Assembly: GCA_963513935.1 (NCBI GenBank)
Contig: OY740765.1
Span: forward strand, 119,107,362-119,171,361
Direction of reading: 5' to 3'
DNA from: Aphrophora alni
Taxonomy: Eukaryota; Arthropoda; Insecta; Hemiptera; Aphrophoridae
DNA: 64,000 bases
The position numbers were made by a program, and so were the translations under genes. The notes beneath the pieces were generated by a model. The model did not search any database. It was given only the letters and a program-made list of their open reading frames with translations, and was not told the origin of the DNA. This document shows, piece by piece, positions 1-10,696 of this stretch. Within the stretch, counting starts at the first letter, position 1. Each line of letters begins with the position of its first letter.

Positions 1-29
1 TATTTTTACTTTTCTTAGTTTTACTTTTT

Positions 30-353
30 TTACATTAAACAATTTATTAAATTCATCTTCGCTCGAATCTGATGATTCGTCTGAACTACATCTTCTTTTG
101 TTTGATTTTGTAGATGGTTTCTGTTGTTTTGATTGTTGTTGTTGTTGTTGTTATGGTGGTGATGGTGGTAACTGTTGATATTGTTGTAGTAACGATCGTA
201 TAATTTGTATAATACAATGTGATGCTTGTGGAGAACATTTTTTATTTCAGTAGTATTGTACCAATATTTTAACAGTAAATTTAATTCGCGAAAATAAAAT
301 TTATAATCTCTAGCTGCCAAAAACTTTAACTGCGATTTTTCCACAATACCCAC
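30..353 (-). pseudogene. Asn/His-rich broken coding fragment, unidentified
   Basis: An open stretch of about 107 codons on the minus strand opens at a GTG, not an ATG, so this is probably the inside of a longer reading frame. The first ~60 residues are mixed, with Tyr/Leu/Lys-rich patches, and are followed by His and Asn homopolymer runs. In a neighbouring frame the same DNA continues from a Gln run into a Ser/Asp/Glu tail (SSDESSDSSEDEF) and then a Lys-rich stretch, which looks more like a genuine protein tail than the frame that stays open. That suggests a frameshift inside the repeat. I recognise no family. It lies on the same strand as the dUTPase-like frame ~320 bases away and shares its AT-rich composition, so one degraded insertion may include both; this is inference. 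Confidence 0.3.
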
Positions 354-420
354 ATTGCATTTTAAGTATTCGCATACAATATTTAAAGAGTGTTATATAT
401 TTATCATTTCCTGATCCGAC

Positions 421-558
421 TCATTTATAAATATTTTCAAATTCTTCATCGGCCTCCCATATATTCGCTGTGCTTATTTTCAGCACGGAAACTGACTCCA
501 AAAGCCTAAAAAATGTTAAATCTTCGTTCATGCGAAGAAGAAGGTGTATTGCTTTCAT
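421..558 (-). pseudogene. Small unidentified ORF (45 codons)
   Basis: An ATG-started frame of 45 codons on the minus strand sits between the Asn/His-rich fragment and the dUTPase-like frame. Its product is amphipathic, with a Leu-rich N-terminal third and an acidic C-terminal end (EADEEFENIYK). It is close enough to the Asn/His-rich fragment to be a preceding exon or a frameshifted part of the same gene. No family is recognised, and a chance ORF is possible. Confidence 0.2.
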
Positions 559-673
559 TAACTTTTTTCAATCTCCATTACTATAAAAAAAGTAATTATA
601 TTAAAGATAATAAAAACAGCAACAACAACAACAAAAGTTTATACTAATTAATCAAACAAAAATTAAGAAAATA

Positions 674-1024
674 TTAGACTCCAGTTGAACCAAATCCACC
701 ATCGTTCCTATCAGTAGTATCTACTACATCTAATTCTATAATTTCAGGATATTTAATAACCTCACATACGTTATCCCCTTTTTTAATTGTATAATCGCGG
801 TTAGAATAATTAAAAAGTAATATACAAACATTGCCCCGATAATATCTATCTATCACTCCTGCTAAAACATCTATACAATTATTTAAAGCTAGACTAGCCC
901 TTCCATAACAATTATCTGGAATAATACTAATAAAATCAGTTTTAATTAATTCCTTGTTATGTTTTTGTATAGTATAATTATAAGCACTTCTTAAGTCTAG
1001 ACCTGCTACTATCAATTCCACCAT
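674..1024 (-). pseudogene. Trimeric dUTPase core, probably an inserted or endogenised copy
   Basis: The last ~116 codons of a 204-codon minus-strand frame read as the core of a trimeric dUTPase, the enzyme family that hydrolyses dUTP to dUMP and keeps uracil out of DNA. The five family motifs can be seen in order: motif 1 AGLDLRSA; motif 2 as GRASLALN, where most members have a PRSG-type sequence; motif 3 VIDRYYRGNV, carrying the Asp and Tyr expected to hold the base; motif 4 KKGDNVCEVI; and the flexible C-terminal motif 5 DRNDGGFGSTG. The usual residues ahead of motif 1 are missing and are replaced by reverse-transcriptase-like peptide in the same frame (see the next entry). The core is open and nearly complete, but no promoter or proper start is visible. 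Source could be a DNA virus, a retroelement or a retrocopied host gene; the sequence alone does not decide. I class it as a relic because of its context. Confidence 0.7.
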
Positions 1025-1078
1025 ATTTAATTCGTTCTTGTAAGTAGCTATTGAATCAATAATAACTACACATATCAA

Positions 1079-1385
1079 TCCATAAATGATAAAATCCAAT
1101 ACACCTATTACAGATCCCAAAGGAACATCAAAATTAACTTTCCTAATTTCTACTATAACTATTATCAATCTCAGCACTTTGCATTTGATCTTGTAAATGG
1201 TTCTTGAACCAACCATTAACTGTACATCTGACTCCATAAATTGTACAACGCAAATTACCAAATACAAATCCCTGAGGAATGCCAACATTTATTTTTATAA
1301 TTACTATAAAAATTACTATCAATTCCAACACATTGTGTTCATATTCAATATATTCGTTCTAACATTCTATTAGTTCTTTTAAATA
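1079..1385 (-). pseudogene. Tandemly repeated LINE reverse-transcriptase peptide fragment
   Basis: Two or three diverged copies, ~150 bp apart, of one stretch of non-LTR reverse transcriptase lie on the minus strand. Each has a WFKNHL-like segment followed by the PQGS box: GIPQGFVFGNLRCTIYG near 1283-1233 and DVPLGSVIGVLDFIIYG near 1129-1079. The second runs in frame into the dUTPase-like core. In LINEs this box precedes the catalytic YADD sequence, which is absent here, so no active enzyme is encoded. The local DNA repeat is visible as the recurring 'ctataactattatcaat'-type segment near 1153 and its weaker copy near 1303. Confidence 0.5.
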
Positions 1386-1399
1386 TATCTTGAACGAAT

Positions 1400-2060
1400 T
1401 ATTACCAACACTTTTGTAAGAAAAATCAAGTGATACAGTCTCCAAAGCTTTTTACAAATCAAAACACATATATTGGAGAAATGTAAAAATTAAGATTATA
1501 AATATAACTGTAGGTCATTATTTAAATTTTTCAGGTCTACTTGTTATACTTGGATTTTCTTTCTTCACGCATTCCTCAATAACGATTAGCTTTTCATTTC
1601 AAGCTATTGTTGATTCAATACATACAATCAAATTAAATGTTCTCAGTTGTGACATTTTCCTGAGCCTTTGTAAAACGAACATAGCATTCCTTTTTATTGC
1701 TCAAACAAATCATTGAAGTGTAAATATCAGCAATAATTATATGCTGGATGGGAACCAGATATAGCTAGGCCTTGACATTTAACACTTTTAATTTATTAGA
1801 GCATGCGCAGTACCTCTCACAAGTGACAGTTGCGAGCAGACTCATTACAGAGGTCCCCAATATAAATGTAAATGTAATTACAATATAAATGTAAATTCTG
1901 CTTGGAAGTGATAGAATGAAATATTTGACATGCAATAAAGAGTTCAAGTAAAACCTATAAAAATTCTGTTAAAACTGTTCCTACTTTTATAAATATGGGA
2001 ATACATAAATAACGATTAATGTAACTTAATTAATTTTCAACTTTTAATTTCTTGCATGTA
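1400..2060. other. Unassigned AT-rich stretch
   Basis: No coding similarity, repeat or RNA gene was recognised. The short open frame at 1765-1947 (minus) has no family features. Confidence 0.4.
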
Positions 2061-2061
2061 C

Positions 2062-2290
2062 TTCGTATATCCCTCAGGGCTCACTTATGGTTAATAAGTA
2101 CTCTTGAGTTGGATCTCTATTGACTAACTCTTGTTCTCCTCTGGTCCTGACCCTATTAAGTTTCGAAGGCTAAAGACCTCCATTGAACGCTTTCTTCTTC
2201 TTCTTCTTCTTCTTCTTCTTTTAGGAGATGATGACCAAGCGGTTTTTTGCCTAGAAATAAAATATACGAAGTATAGAAATAATTATGTTT
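2062..2290 (+). repeat. Dispersed repeat family R1, copy A, with (CTT)n
   Basis: Copy of a ~200-250 bp family found at least ten times in this window. The shared core in this orientation is a pyrimidine-rich block like 'ctctcttgaccaactctt', then 'gaccctaatgctattag', then 'gaggctaaag', then 'gatgaccgaaaggatttttg'. In this copy a (CTT)n tract at about 2192-2220 replaces the usual 'ctttatttgatgtt' part, giving an artefactual Leu-run reading frame. The copy is bounded by 'cttcgtatatc' and 'atatacgaag', an inverted pair that may be its ends. Confidence 0.5.
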
Positions 2291-2439
2291 TTGGTCAAAA
2301 CATAGGTGTGTAAAAACAGTGTTTTAGGGAAACACCCGTTTTAAGTGTCACTGAGTAAAAATAAAGAAGGGTTGTGGTATGATGTCTGCCTATTCCTAAA
2401 TGATGTTCTACTCTACGACCTAAAAGTGTAGACCAATTG

Positions 2440-2720
2440 CAATTAAATTATGTTTATGGACTTATTCTGGTCATTTTAACATTTTTCGTCACCTATGATT
2501 TTGATAAAATTTTGTTCACGTGAAACCTCTAAGGACATAAACAAAATGTATTGGTTTTCATTTTTCAAAAAATGCCGGTTCTTGAATTATCAGTACAAAA
2601 CGAAAAAAATCGACCATGAAGCTGTTATTACAAAAAGCAATTTTTCATAATCGGCTCTACCGATTTCGTTTTAATTTTAGTGAAATATAAAGATTATTGA
2701 CCCAAACTCCTGTGCAGAAT
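2440..2720. repeat. Dispersed repeat family R3 fragment
   Basis: Contains phrases of the type 'gattttgataaaatttt', 'cctctaaggacataaac' and 'ggctctaccgattt', which recur near 7930-8045, 17745-18095, 21800-22345, 38520-38830 and 40640-41000. All copies are old and diverged, non-coding, and may be the untranslated part of a larger element. Confidence 0.4.
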
Positions 2721-2867
2721 AACAAATAAAATAATTTTAAAAGTGGGTTAAAGGTGGGTTTTGCTCTGAGCGATTATCTTTCAACGATAAACCGTTCAAC
2801 TCAATTATTTCTAGAGCGCTTTTTTTCTCTGTGTTTTGAATGGTGTTGTTTTTTCTGAGCGACTGCC

Positions 2868-5196
2868 GCTAGAGTTGCTAACGATCATCGTAGTCTCTCA
2901 ATAGTCGCAGGCTGGAGGGTGAATATAATTGTCAGTTGCTAACGATCATTGTAGTCTCTCAATAGTCGCAGGCTGGAGGGTGAATATAATTGTCAGTTGC
3001 TAACGATCATTGTAGTCTCTCAATAGTCACAGGCTGGATGGTGAATATAATTGTCAGTTGCTAACGATCATCGTAGTCTCTCAATAGTCGCAGGCTGGAG
3101 GGTGAATATAATTGTCAGTTGCTACGATCATCGTAGTCTCTCAATAGTCACAGGCTGGAGGGTGAATATAATTGTCAGTTGCTAACGATCATTGTAGTCT
3201 CTCAATAGTCACAGGCTGGAGGGTGAATATAATTGTCATTCGCTAACGATCATCGTAGTCTCTCAATAGTCACAGGCTGGAGGGTGAATATAATTGTCAG
3301 TTGCTACGATCATCGTAGTCTCTCAATAGTCACAGGCTGGAGGGTGAATATAATTATCATTCGCTAACGATCATCGTAGTCTCTCAATAGTCACAGGCTG
3401 GAGGGTGAATATAATTGTCAGTTGCTACGATCATTGTAGTCTCTCAATAGTCACAGGCTGGATGGTGAATATAATTGTCAGTTGCTAACGATCATTGTAG
3501 TCTCTCAATAGTCGCAGGCTGGAGGGTGAATATAATTGTCAGTTGCTAACGATCATTGTAGTCTCTCAATAGTCGCAGGCTGGAGGGTGAATATAATTGT
3601 CAGTTGCTAACGATCATCGTAGTCTCTGAATAGTCACAGGCTGGAGGGTGAATATAATTGTCAGTTGCTAACGATCATTGTAGTCTCTCAATATTCGCAG
3701 GCTGGAGGGTAAATATAATTGTCATTCGCTAACGATCATCGTAGTCTCTCAATAGTCGCAGGCTGGAGGGTGAATATAATTGTCAGTTGCTAACGATCAT
3801 CGTAGTCTCTGAATAGTCACAGGCTGGAGGGTGAATATAATTGTCAGTTGCTAACGATCATTGTAGTCTCTCAATAGTCGCAGGCTGGAGGGTGAATATA
3901 ATTGTCAGTTGCTAACGATCATCGTAGTCTCTGAATAGTCACAGGCTGGAGGGTGAATATAATTGTCAGTTGCTAACGATCATTGTAGTCTCTCAATATT
4001 CGCAGGCTGGAGGGTAAATATAATTGTCATTCGCTAACGATCATCGTAGTCTCTCAATAGTCGCAGGCTGGAGGGTGAATATAATTGTCAGTTGCTAACG
4101 ATCATCGTAGTCTCTCAATAGTCGCAGGCTGGAGGGTAAATATAATTGTCAGTTGCTAACGATCATCGTAGTCTCTCAATAGTCGCAGGCTGGAGGGTGA
4201 ATATAATTGTCAGTTGCTAACGATCATCGTAGTCTCTCAATAGTCGCAGGCTGGAGGGTGAATATAATTGTCAGTTGCTAACGATCATCGTAGTCTCTGA
4301 ATAGTCACAGGCTGGAGGGTGAATATAATTGTCAGTTGCTAACGATCATCGTAGTCTCTCAATAGTCGCAGGCTGGAGGGTAAATATAATTGTCAGTTGC
4401 TAACGATCATCGTAGTCTCTCAATAGTCGCAGGCTGGAGGGTGAATATAATTGTCAGTTGCTAACGATCATCGTAGTCTCTGAATAGTCACAGGCTGGAG
4501 GGTGAATATAATTGTCAGTTGCTAACGATCATTGTAGTCTCTCAATAGTCGCAGGCTGGAGGGTGAATATAATTGTCAGTTGCTAACGATCATTGTAGTC
4601 TCTCAATAGTCGCAGGCTGGAGGGTAAATATAATTGTCAGTTGCTAACGATCATCGTAGTCTCTGAATAGTCACAGGCTGGAGGGTGAATATAATTGTCA
4701 GTTGCTAACGATCATCGTAGTCTCTCAATAGTCGCAGGCTGGAGGGTGAATATAATTGTCAGTTGCTAACGATCATTGTAGTCTCTCAATAGTCGCAGGC
4801 TGGAGGGTAAATATAATTGTCAGTTGCTAACGATCATCGTAGTCTCTCAATAGTCGCAGGCTGGAGGGTGAATATAATTGTCAGTTGCTAACGATCATCG
4901 TAGTCTCTGAATAGTCACAGGCTGGAGGGTGAATATAATTGTCAGTTGCTAACGATCATTGTAGTCTCTCAATAGTCGCAGGCTGGAGGGTGAATATAAT
5001 TGTCATTCGCTAACGATCATCGTAGTCTCTCAATAGTCGCAGGCTGGAGAGTGAATATAATTGTCATTCGCTAACGATCATCGTAGTCTCTCAATAGTCG
5101 CAGGCTGGAGAGTGAATATAATCGTCATTCGCTAACGATCATCATAGGCTCTGAATATTCGCAGTCTGGAGGGTGAATATAATTGTCAGTCGCTAA
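2868..5196. repeat. Minisatellite array, 61-bp unit, about 38 copies
   Basis: A head-to-tail array whose unit contains 'cgatcatcgtagtctctc', then 'aatagtcgcaggctggag', then 'ggtgaatataattgtcag'. Single-base variants recur in patterns: atcatcg versus atcattg, tctctcaa versus tctctgaa, gtcgcagg versus gtcacagg, and gtcattcgc versus gtcagttgc at the unit joint. The rare 'aatattcgcagg...gtaaatat' variant appears at ~3691 and again ~305 bp later, which is five units, so a higher-order period of five units exists locally. A few units near the start are one base short (gctacgatc). The last units near 5100-5190 are the most diverged, as expected at an array edge. Confidence 0.95.
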
Positions 5197-5207
5197 TGAA
5201 CATTTGA

Positions 5208-5447
5208 ATGGAAGTGAATGTCATCATGTCTCACAAATTTTCAGATGAACAGGATGAGATCCTTGTGAAGGAAATTGTTTATCTTCTCTTGACGTGGCAA
5301 CTCTCACGTCCCAAATTCAAGGACCACAGAGGACAGACAACGTCTGAGCGGAAGTTTCCTGAAATGTTTTTCTTTTACTTGTATTTATTATCCTCAGGGG
5401 CATTTTCTTCTACAACACTACCTCCCTGGGACACTTCTATCACGTGA
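5208..5447 (+). pseudogene. SANT/Myb-like DNA-binding domain fragment
   Basis: Directly after the tandem array a 79-codon frame contains, from an internal Met at residue 7, MSHKFSDEQDEILVKEIV. This resembles the first helix of SANT/Myb-like domains carried by transposon-linked insect proteins (pattern F-x-E-x-D-x-x-L-L-K-E-V). The rest of the domain is not recognisable, so the fragment is truncated or rearranged after about residue 30. The far end (5380-5445) reads more protein-like on the other strand (SQGGSVVEENAPED), hinting at an inverted second fragment. DNA-binding function is inferred from weak similarity only. Confidence 0.3.
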
Positions 5448-5549
5448 TTGGTGTAGAAAATAACTAGTCTGGTCGAGAGAGGTATACACGCAGTCGCTCC
5501 GAGCAAAATAGTACACCCCTGATTATCGTGGAGCGATAATCGTTGAACA

Positions 5550-7100
5550 ATGATCTTAGAACGATTACATAATAAATGGACCTAGCATAATCCACGTTAA
5601 TGTGATTTACGCTAAGGACGTGTAACAATCCAAGTTGTAACCTTTATCAAAGACGACGTACATAGTTCTCTTTCACATTTATATTGACATCTGTCGTACT
5701 GATATTGTTGATGATGACTAGTTTTGATTTCGGGGACGAGTGAAAATGTTTCTTCAATTTTTGTACATTTTATTTACCGATATCTCGGCTATACTTTCAC
5801 GTAGAACACAATCAAAGATACCTTTTCTTTTCAGCGAAATTTAAAAAAATTATGTCTGGAACATATTATGTGATATTTGGAATCAAATATTTTAAAGTGA
5901 TTTAAAGTTTTTGTGGAGATTTTAATCACTAGGCTATTTTTTATATATATTTAAAAAAATTATTATTTTTTACTGAAAGCTGAAATTCATTAAATATTAT
6001 AAATTGTATTTGAATGATTAACACAGACGCAAAACGTAACAAATTCCGAAACAAAATTAGTTTAAATGAACATTTTTGTTCCGATTCATTAACAAAACTC
6101 TAATGTACAGGATGATTTAAAATTACATGACATGATTTAAAATCTGGTCCTGATTCGAGGGGTAAAAATAAGAACAAATTTTATTATAACGATGTGTCTG
6201 AAAACACTTTTCTTTCTGCTAGAAGAGGGAAATAAAGTTACTCTTTAATTCTTGGGATCCCAAATTAAGTTACAAATAATGTGGTTTTATGTGTTTTTTT
6301 TATCTGGAAAATTGAATAATATAGGTCTGAGATATCTCTCGTAATTTCTGAGAAAATGCACATTTTTAAAATTGGGATAAAACAACTTCGTTAAATGGCA
6401 AAAAATGTGTAAACGTTTGAACAAAACTTGTAAAAGATTTTATTTTGAGAAAATTAATGTAAATAAAATCAATAGAAATTATATAAGTTCGGAAATACCA
6501 TTTTTTTACAATTTTTTCCCCTGAAATTACTGAAGATACAGTTCTCAGACATATTTAAATAAATTTTAGAGATCAAAACACCTGTAAATTTAGATAACAA
6601 ACGCAAGTTACAGAAATTCCAATTATATTCAAAACAAAATGGACCAAAATGTGGCAGAAACAAGTTACAATTTTAAACAGAACAAATATCTTCTTCATAA
6701 TGTCTTTTATTCATTTCTATAACTTTCATTTCTTTTCTTTTCATTTTATTCGCATAAATATTCACAGAGTTATATTCTCTACAAGTTTTGTCCAAAAGTT
6801 TTACTTCTTTATTAGCTAATTAACAAAGTTATTTTACAATAAACTTAAAAACGTTTATTTTCAAACAGCATTAACAATATATATTTATACTAGTTTTCTC
6901 AGAAGTTTCTGAAGATACAGCTCTCAGACATATTCCAAATAAAAAATCGTATAAAATCAACAAAGTTGTTCCTCATTTTGTGTCCTAAGAATAACAGTAT
7001 GGCTTCATTTCACTCTTGGAATAGAAATCATTACGAAATATTTCGATAACCGTTTTCGGACATATGTTTATAATAAGGTTTTTCTTTTAGGGACTGAAAA
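5550..7100. other. Unassigned AT-rich intergenic stretch
   Basis: No gene is recognised. Similar phrases recur internally ('ctgaagatacagttctcagacatat' type near 6530 and 6910, 'tagagatcaaaac'), so this is probably old repeat sequence. The open frame at 6469-6663 (minus) spans one of these and is not considered a gene. Confidence 0.4.
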
Positions 7101-7105
7101 GTATT

Positions 7106-7330
7106 CTCGATCCCGAGGGATCCCAGCTGGATTTCACGTAATATTGGGTTAGATCCCTTTCTCTCGTCTTTCCTATCGGGGTCTCTCTTGACCAACTCTT
7201 CTCTTCCAACCCTTGCATTATTAGAATATTCGATGGCTAGGAATCTTTATTTTATGTTATTTTTATACTTTTCGTCTTTAAACAATGAAGGGGAAATACA
7301 CTAATGTGTTCCCTTATTTTTAGCCCTAGA
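7106..7330 (+). repeat. Dispersed repeat R1, copy B
   Basis: Good copy of the R1 family. It starts with 'gatcccgagggatcccagct', contains 'tctctcttgaccaactctt' and 'attattagaatattcgatgg', and ends near 'cgtctttaaacaatgaagg'. Confidence 0.6.
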
Positions 7331-8057
7331 ATCAATTACCGAAGTATTGCAGTGAAATTTTAAATCGCCCTATATATAACATTTTATTTTACGCCGTGTA
7401 TATGTAAGACAAGAGGACTTTCGTCTTTCGAAGATCAAAAGTCCGGAATTTAATCAGGCAAGTGATCAAAATGTTCGCCCTATTCTACACGCAAAAGCTA
7501 CACATACGCAGAACTTTCATTCAAACATCCACATTTTCTTTTCGCCTACTGCAGTCTCCATTCGCGCGACCCAGTGACCGAATTAGTGAAATATTTGAAC
7601 CAACCAAACTAGAATGAATTATTTAACCAGCTATGAGTGGCTGGACACAAAACCAGTTTCGCGGAGGTAGGTTGTAGCAAGTCCCTTTCCATTCAACATT
7701 GTAATCAAGTCTTTAATTTAATACTTTCACGTAGTACGTAGACTATAATGGGTGAAATTTTGATAAAGTAGAACTTTAAGAACCCAAACAAAACATACTG
7801 TAGTTTTAATATCGATATAAACTTGTTTTTTAGAATGATATGCACAAATGCGTGGACTGATTTAATTAAAATTTGTTATATGTATATATTTAGACCATTA
7901 AAAAAATTAGGGTAGCTGATATAAGAAAAAAAAAATTACCTCTTTCTCAAAATTGGATATAACCATTTTGATTAGATATTGCGCCTCTAAAGAATCAAAC
8001 AAAATACATTGGTTGGCATCTCTTAAAAAAATTCGTTATCGGTAAAAAATAATAAAA

Positions 8058-8112
8058 ATAGGTTAGGTTAGGGTCGTTCGGTTAGGTTTGGGTAATTAGG
8101 TTAGGTTAGGCG
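8058..8112 (+). repeat. Telomere-like TTAGG motif cluster
   Basis: Short runs of GGTTAGG occur three times in 55 bp (e.g. 'aggttaggttaggg'). TTAGG is the usual arthropod telomere unit. The run is far too short and interrupted to be a telomere; it may be an interstitial remnant or part of a transposable element. Confidence 0.5.
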
Positions 8113-8114
8113 CT

Positions 8115-9150
8115 GTTGTAAAAGGCGATTTGGTTCAAATTTTACTAAAATATGAACATTTATTATCCTAACAGGTTTACAAAATCAGATTTAAGAAGGT
8201 AAAATTGCAAAACAAGTTAAAATTAACTTTTATCGGCGTATTATTTTATACAACAGTGACAAACCATATTCATTTATACATATAAATAATGCACGACATG
8301 TACTAAATGTGTAGTTATATGTTACTTAAAAACTTTGTTGTGTAGTGAACTTTAATTAGCTGGTCTGAAAATGCTGCCTGGGCAATGAAACTTGTAAACT
8401 TAATCTAAAAATCGTTTAGTAAAGACTACAATTAACTGAAAAGAACTAGCCTATTACAAAATTAATGTAGTTCTCGGATTAAACAACAATGAATATAGAA
8501 TCAAATACTTTTAATATGAAGAGGTAAATTCACAAGTGATTAGAACTGTATTTAATTAAATATTTAAAATAATAATGAAATATTAAACAAGTTAAAATAG
8601 TAACTTAGATATTATATCAAACTTATTTAATCTGTAAATATTAAAAATATCGTTGTTATAAACAATATCTACATAATTTTGATAGCCATTCTATACCAAC
8701 TCCTATAATAAATCCACAGAACAATGTAGGTAACTGTAAAAATTACACATTTTCCTTTCACGCGTGTAACTACTAATAAAAACATTTTATGCAGAGCTCA
8801 TTATTTTTTATTTGTATTTAGTTTCATCGTATGTGAGGAGGTAAAAATTAAATTAATTTCCAGTGATGTGTACAAATTATTAAATAAGATTGAGAAACCG
8901 ACATTGATAACTTAGAACGGGTTATTTTTTTTTAACAATAGAATTTGGCATCAGTAATCGCATGAGCATTACAGTATGCTGTGGGACTAGAACTTCACGA
9001 CGTGAGTGTACGTATAAAACATAGAGGAGGAAGCTCCCCCTCCACTTTCTACTCATCTTTCATGGGAATCAAAAGGTCAATGTAGAGGGGGGAGAGAGTT
9101 GAAGATGTGCTAAAGAAAGGGGGGCAAAACTTGATTAGAATTATCTGTTT
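8115..9150. other. Region upstream of the Osiris gene
   Basis: AT-rich, no coding similarity seen. The last ~150 bases contain GA-rich and CT-rich patches and a TATAAA at about 9014, which could belong to an upstream promoter. Confidence 0.35.
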
Positions 9151-9160
9151 TCTGTTTTCG

Positions 9161-9168
9161 TATAAATA
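9161..9168 (+). promoter_or_regulatory. TATA box candidate for the Osiris gene
   Basis: TATAAATA lies 57 bases upstream of the start codon, which would place transcription start near 9190 and leave a short leader of ~35 bases. A second TATAAA at ~9014 is an alternative. Confidence 0.45.
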
Positions 9169-9224
9169 CAAGATTGTACATTGGAGAATTATTAGTCTTT
9201 TTCAAGCGGTGATACTGTTCAGTG

Positions 9225-9666
9225 ATGCATATCAGTGCAGTGTTTTTAGCGATGTTCGCCCTGTCGGTGAGTTCGGCGAGCGTTCCTTTCGTTTCGAAAG
9301 AATCGAGTGTTGGTTCGAGTTTGAAATTAATATCGAAAATCTACGACGATTGTTCGAGAAAAGATTCGATCGCTACGTGCCTTAAAGGAAAAGCTATTAA
9401 GTTTTTCGATCGTGCTATCACCAGTGATGAGTTAACTTTAGGTGATGTCGTATTGGTCAAAGATGAAGCATCGAGAGCCGACTATGGAAGAGCGCTTACC
9501 GATGGTGAACTGGAGGAAGTTATGGGCGAGAATAACGTGGAAACAAGGGATAACGCGTTGAATAAATTATTGTTCGATCGTATCGCGAGATTGTTTAACT
9601 CGCATACGATGAAATTGTCACTGCCTCAAGTTTCATCGGAAGATATTGCCAGGAGTGTTGAAGAAG
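9225..9666 (+). CDS. Osiris-family protein, exon 1
   Basis: First coding exon of an Osiris (DUF1676) protein, a family of secreted or vesicle-associated membrane proteins expressed in insect cuticle-forming epithelia. The start is the ATG at 9225; the codon just before it is GTG and is unlikely to be used. Residues 1-18 form a signal peptide (hydrophobic VFLAMFALSVSS). The paired-cysteine region follows as DDCSRKDSIATCLKGKA-type sequence, the family hallmark, then the acidic and charged middle of the domain. The exon ends in GAA GAA G followed by GTAACA, a good donor that splits a Gly codon (phase 1). Joined to exon 2 at 27879-28204 it gives 255 residues, within the normal Osiris range. Which Osiris member it is cannot be told here, and no other Osiris gene lies in the window although they usually cluster. 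Confidence 0.85.
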
Positions 9667-9904
9667 GTAACAATATCAAATAGTAACTTTTTTAGAAATT
9701 TAATTATGTTCAGCTTTAATACTCCACGCACTGAACAGAATTTTGATTAAATAATTTTGTAGTAAAATTAACTTTCTATAACTAAAATAATATCATTAAT
9801 ACGTTGTTGTACGTCACGTTTTTAACGTAACATACATGACAAACGAAATAATCATTGTCTTAATATTTTTAAAATGGGAACAAAACATTTTGAGAATTAA
9901 ATTT

Positions 9905-10525
9905 TTGGTTAAAATGTTATGTTTTCCTGAAGATAGAAATTTAAACGAGGTGTTTTTTATTTCTTTTTTTTCTCCACATCAAGCAATACATTAATCAATA
10001 ATTTAAGACTTATGAGATAAACGTTATGAAAAGGGAAAAAATTAATTTTCAAAATTTATTTATTATTTTAAGTAAGATGATATGTTTAATTATTTAAAAC
10101 GTTACATGTAATAAAATATGTGTAAAAAAAAATTGCACGAGTTTGATAACACATACAGCAACAAAACAAAAATGTTTTGTTTGGCTGGAGATAGAATTTA
10201 AACGGAGATTTTTGTATTCACATCAATCATTACATAGGGGTCCTTTAAGATTTATGAGATAGACGTTATGTAATTATTTTTTTTTTAAATCGAAATTTTC
10301 AATATTACAATCAGTATTTAAATAAGTGATAGTTATCGTTATTTAAAATGTTAAATATTATAAAATACGTTGCATTATATTGTTCACAAACACACACACA
10401 CACACATCAACAAAAACAAAAATGTTTTATTTGGATGAAAATAGAATTTTAACGGCGATTATTGATTTCACATCAATCAATACATAGGGATCTTTAAGAC
10501 GTATGAGATAGACGTTATGTAATTT
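9905..10525 (+). repeat. Triplicated ~245-bp tandem repeat, diverged
   Basis: The sequence around 'atgagatagacgttatg' recurs at about 10014, 10257 and 10505. Each time it is preceded by a 'gaatttaaacg' segment and a 'cacatcaatcaatacat' segment. The last two units are most alike. A short (CA)n at ~10388-10406 sits between units two and three. Non-coding. Confidence 0.7.
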
Positions 10526-10696
10526 TTTTTTTCGCACGTGCACAGCGGTCCTGAGGATAGCTTCCTCTGATGTAGATGTGATGATCATAATATGTTACCA
10601 CAACCCCCCCGGATTATTAGTCCTTAATTCTTTAACCATATTTCTTCTTATACATCAATATATTCGCGAAAAATATTCAGTATACGGCCAAATATG

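Larger units (their letters stand above)
2753..5520. mobile_element. Putative transposon carrying a 61-bp tandem array between short inverted repeats
   Basis: The outer left sequence at 2753-2775 contains 'ttttgctctgagcgat' and the right end at 5491-5520 contains the inverse 'gtcgctccgagcaaaa', matching at almost every position. A second left copy, 'ttttctgagcgactg', lies at 2850-2864 immediately before the array. Between them are the 61-bp array and a SANT/Myb-like coding fragment. Inverted ends around an internal array recall foldback-type DNA transposons, but no target-site duplication could be fixed, so the class is open. Confidence 0.4.

Noticed and set aside
2868..5196. Regular repeats that could suggest a CRISPR array
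   Set aside because: The units are contiguous with no unique spacers, and the context is eukaryotic; it is a minisatellite.
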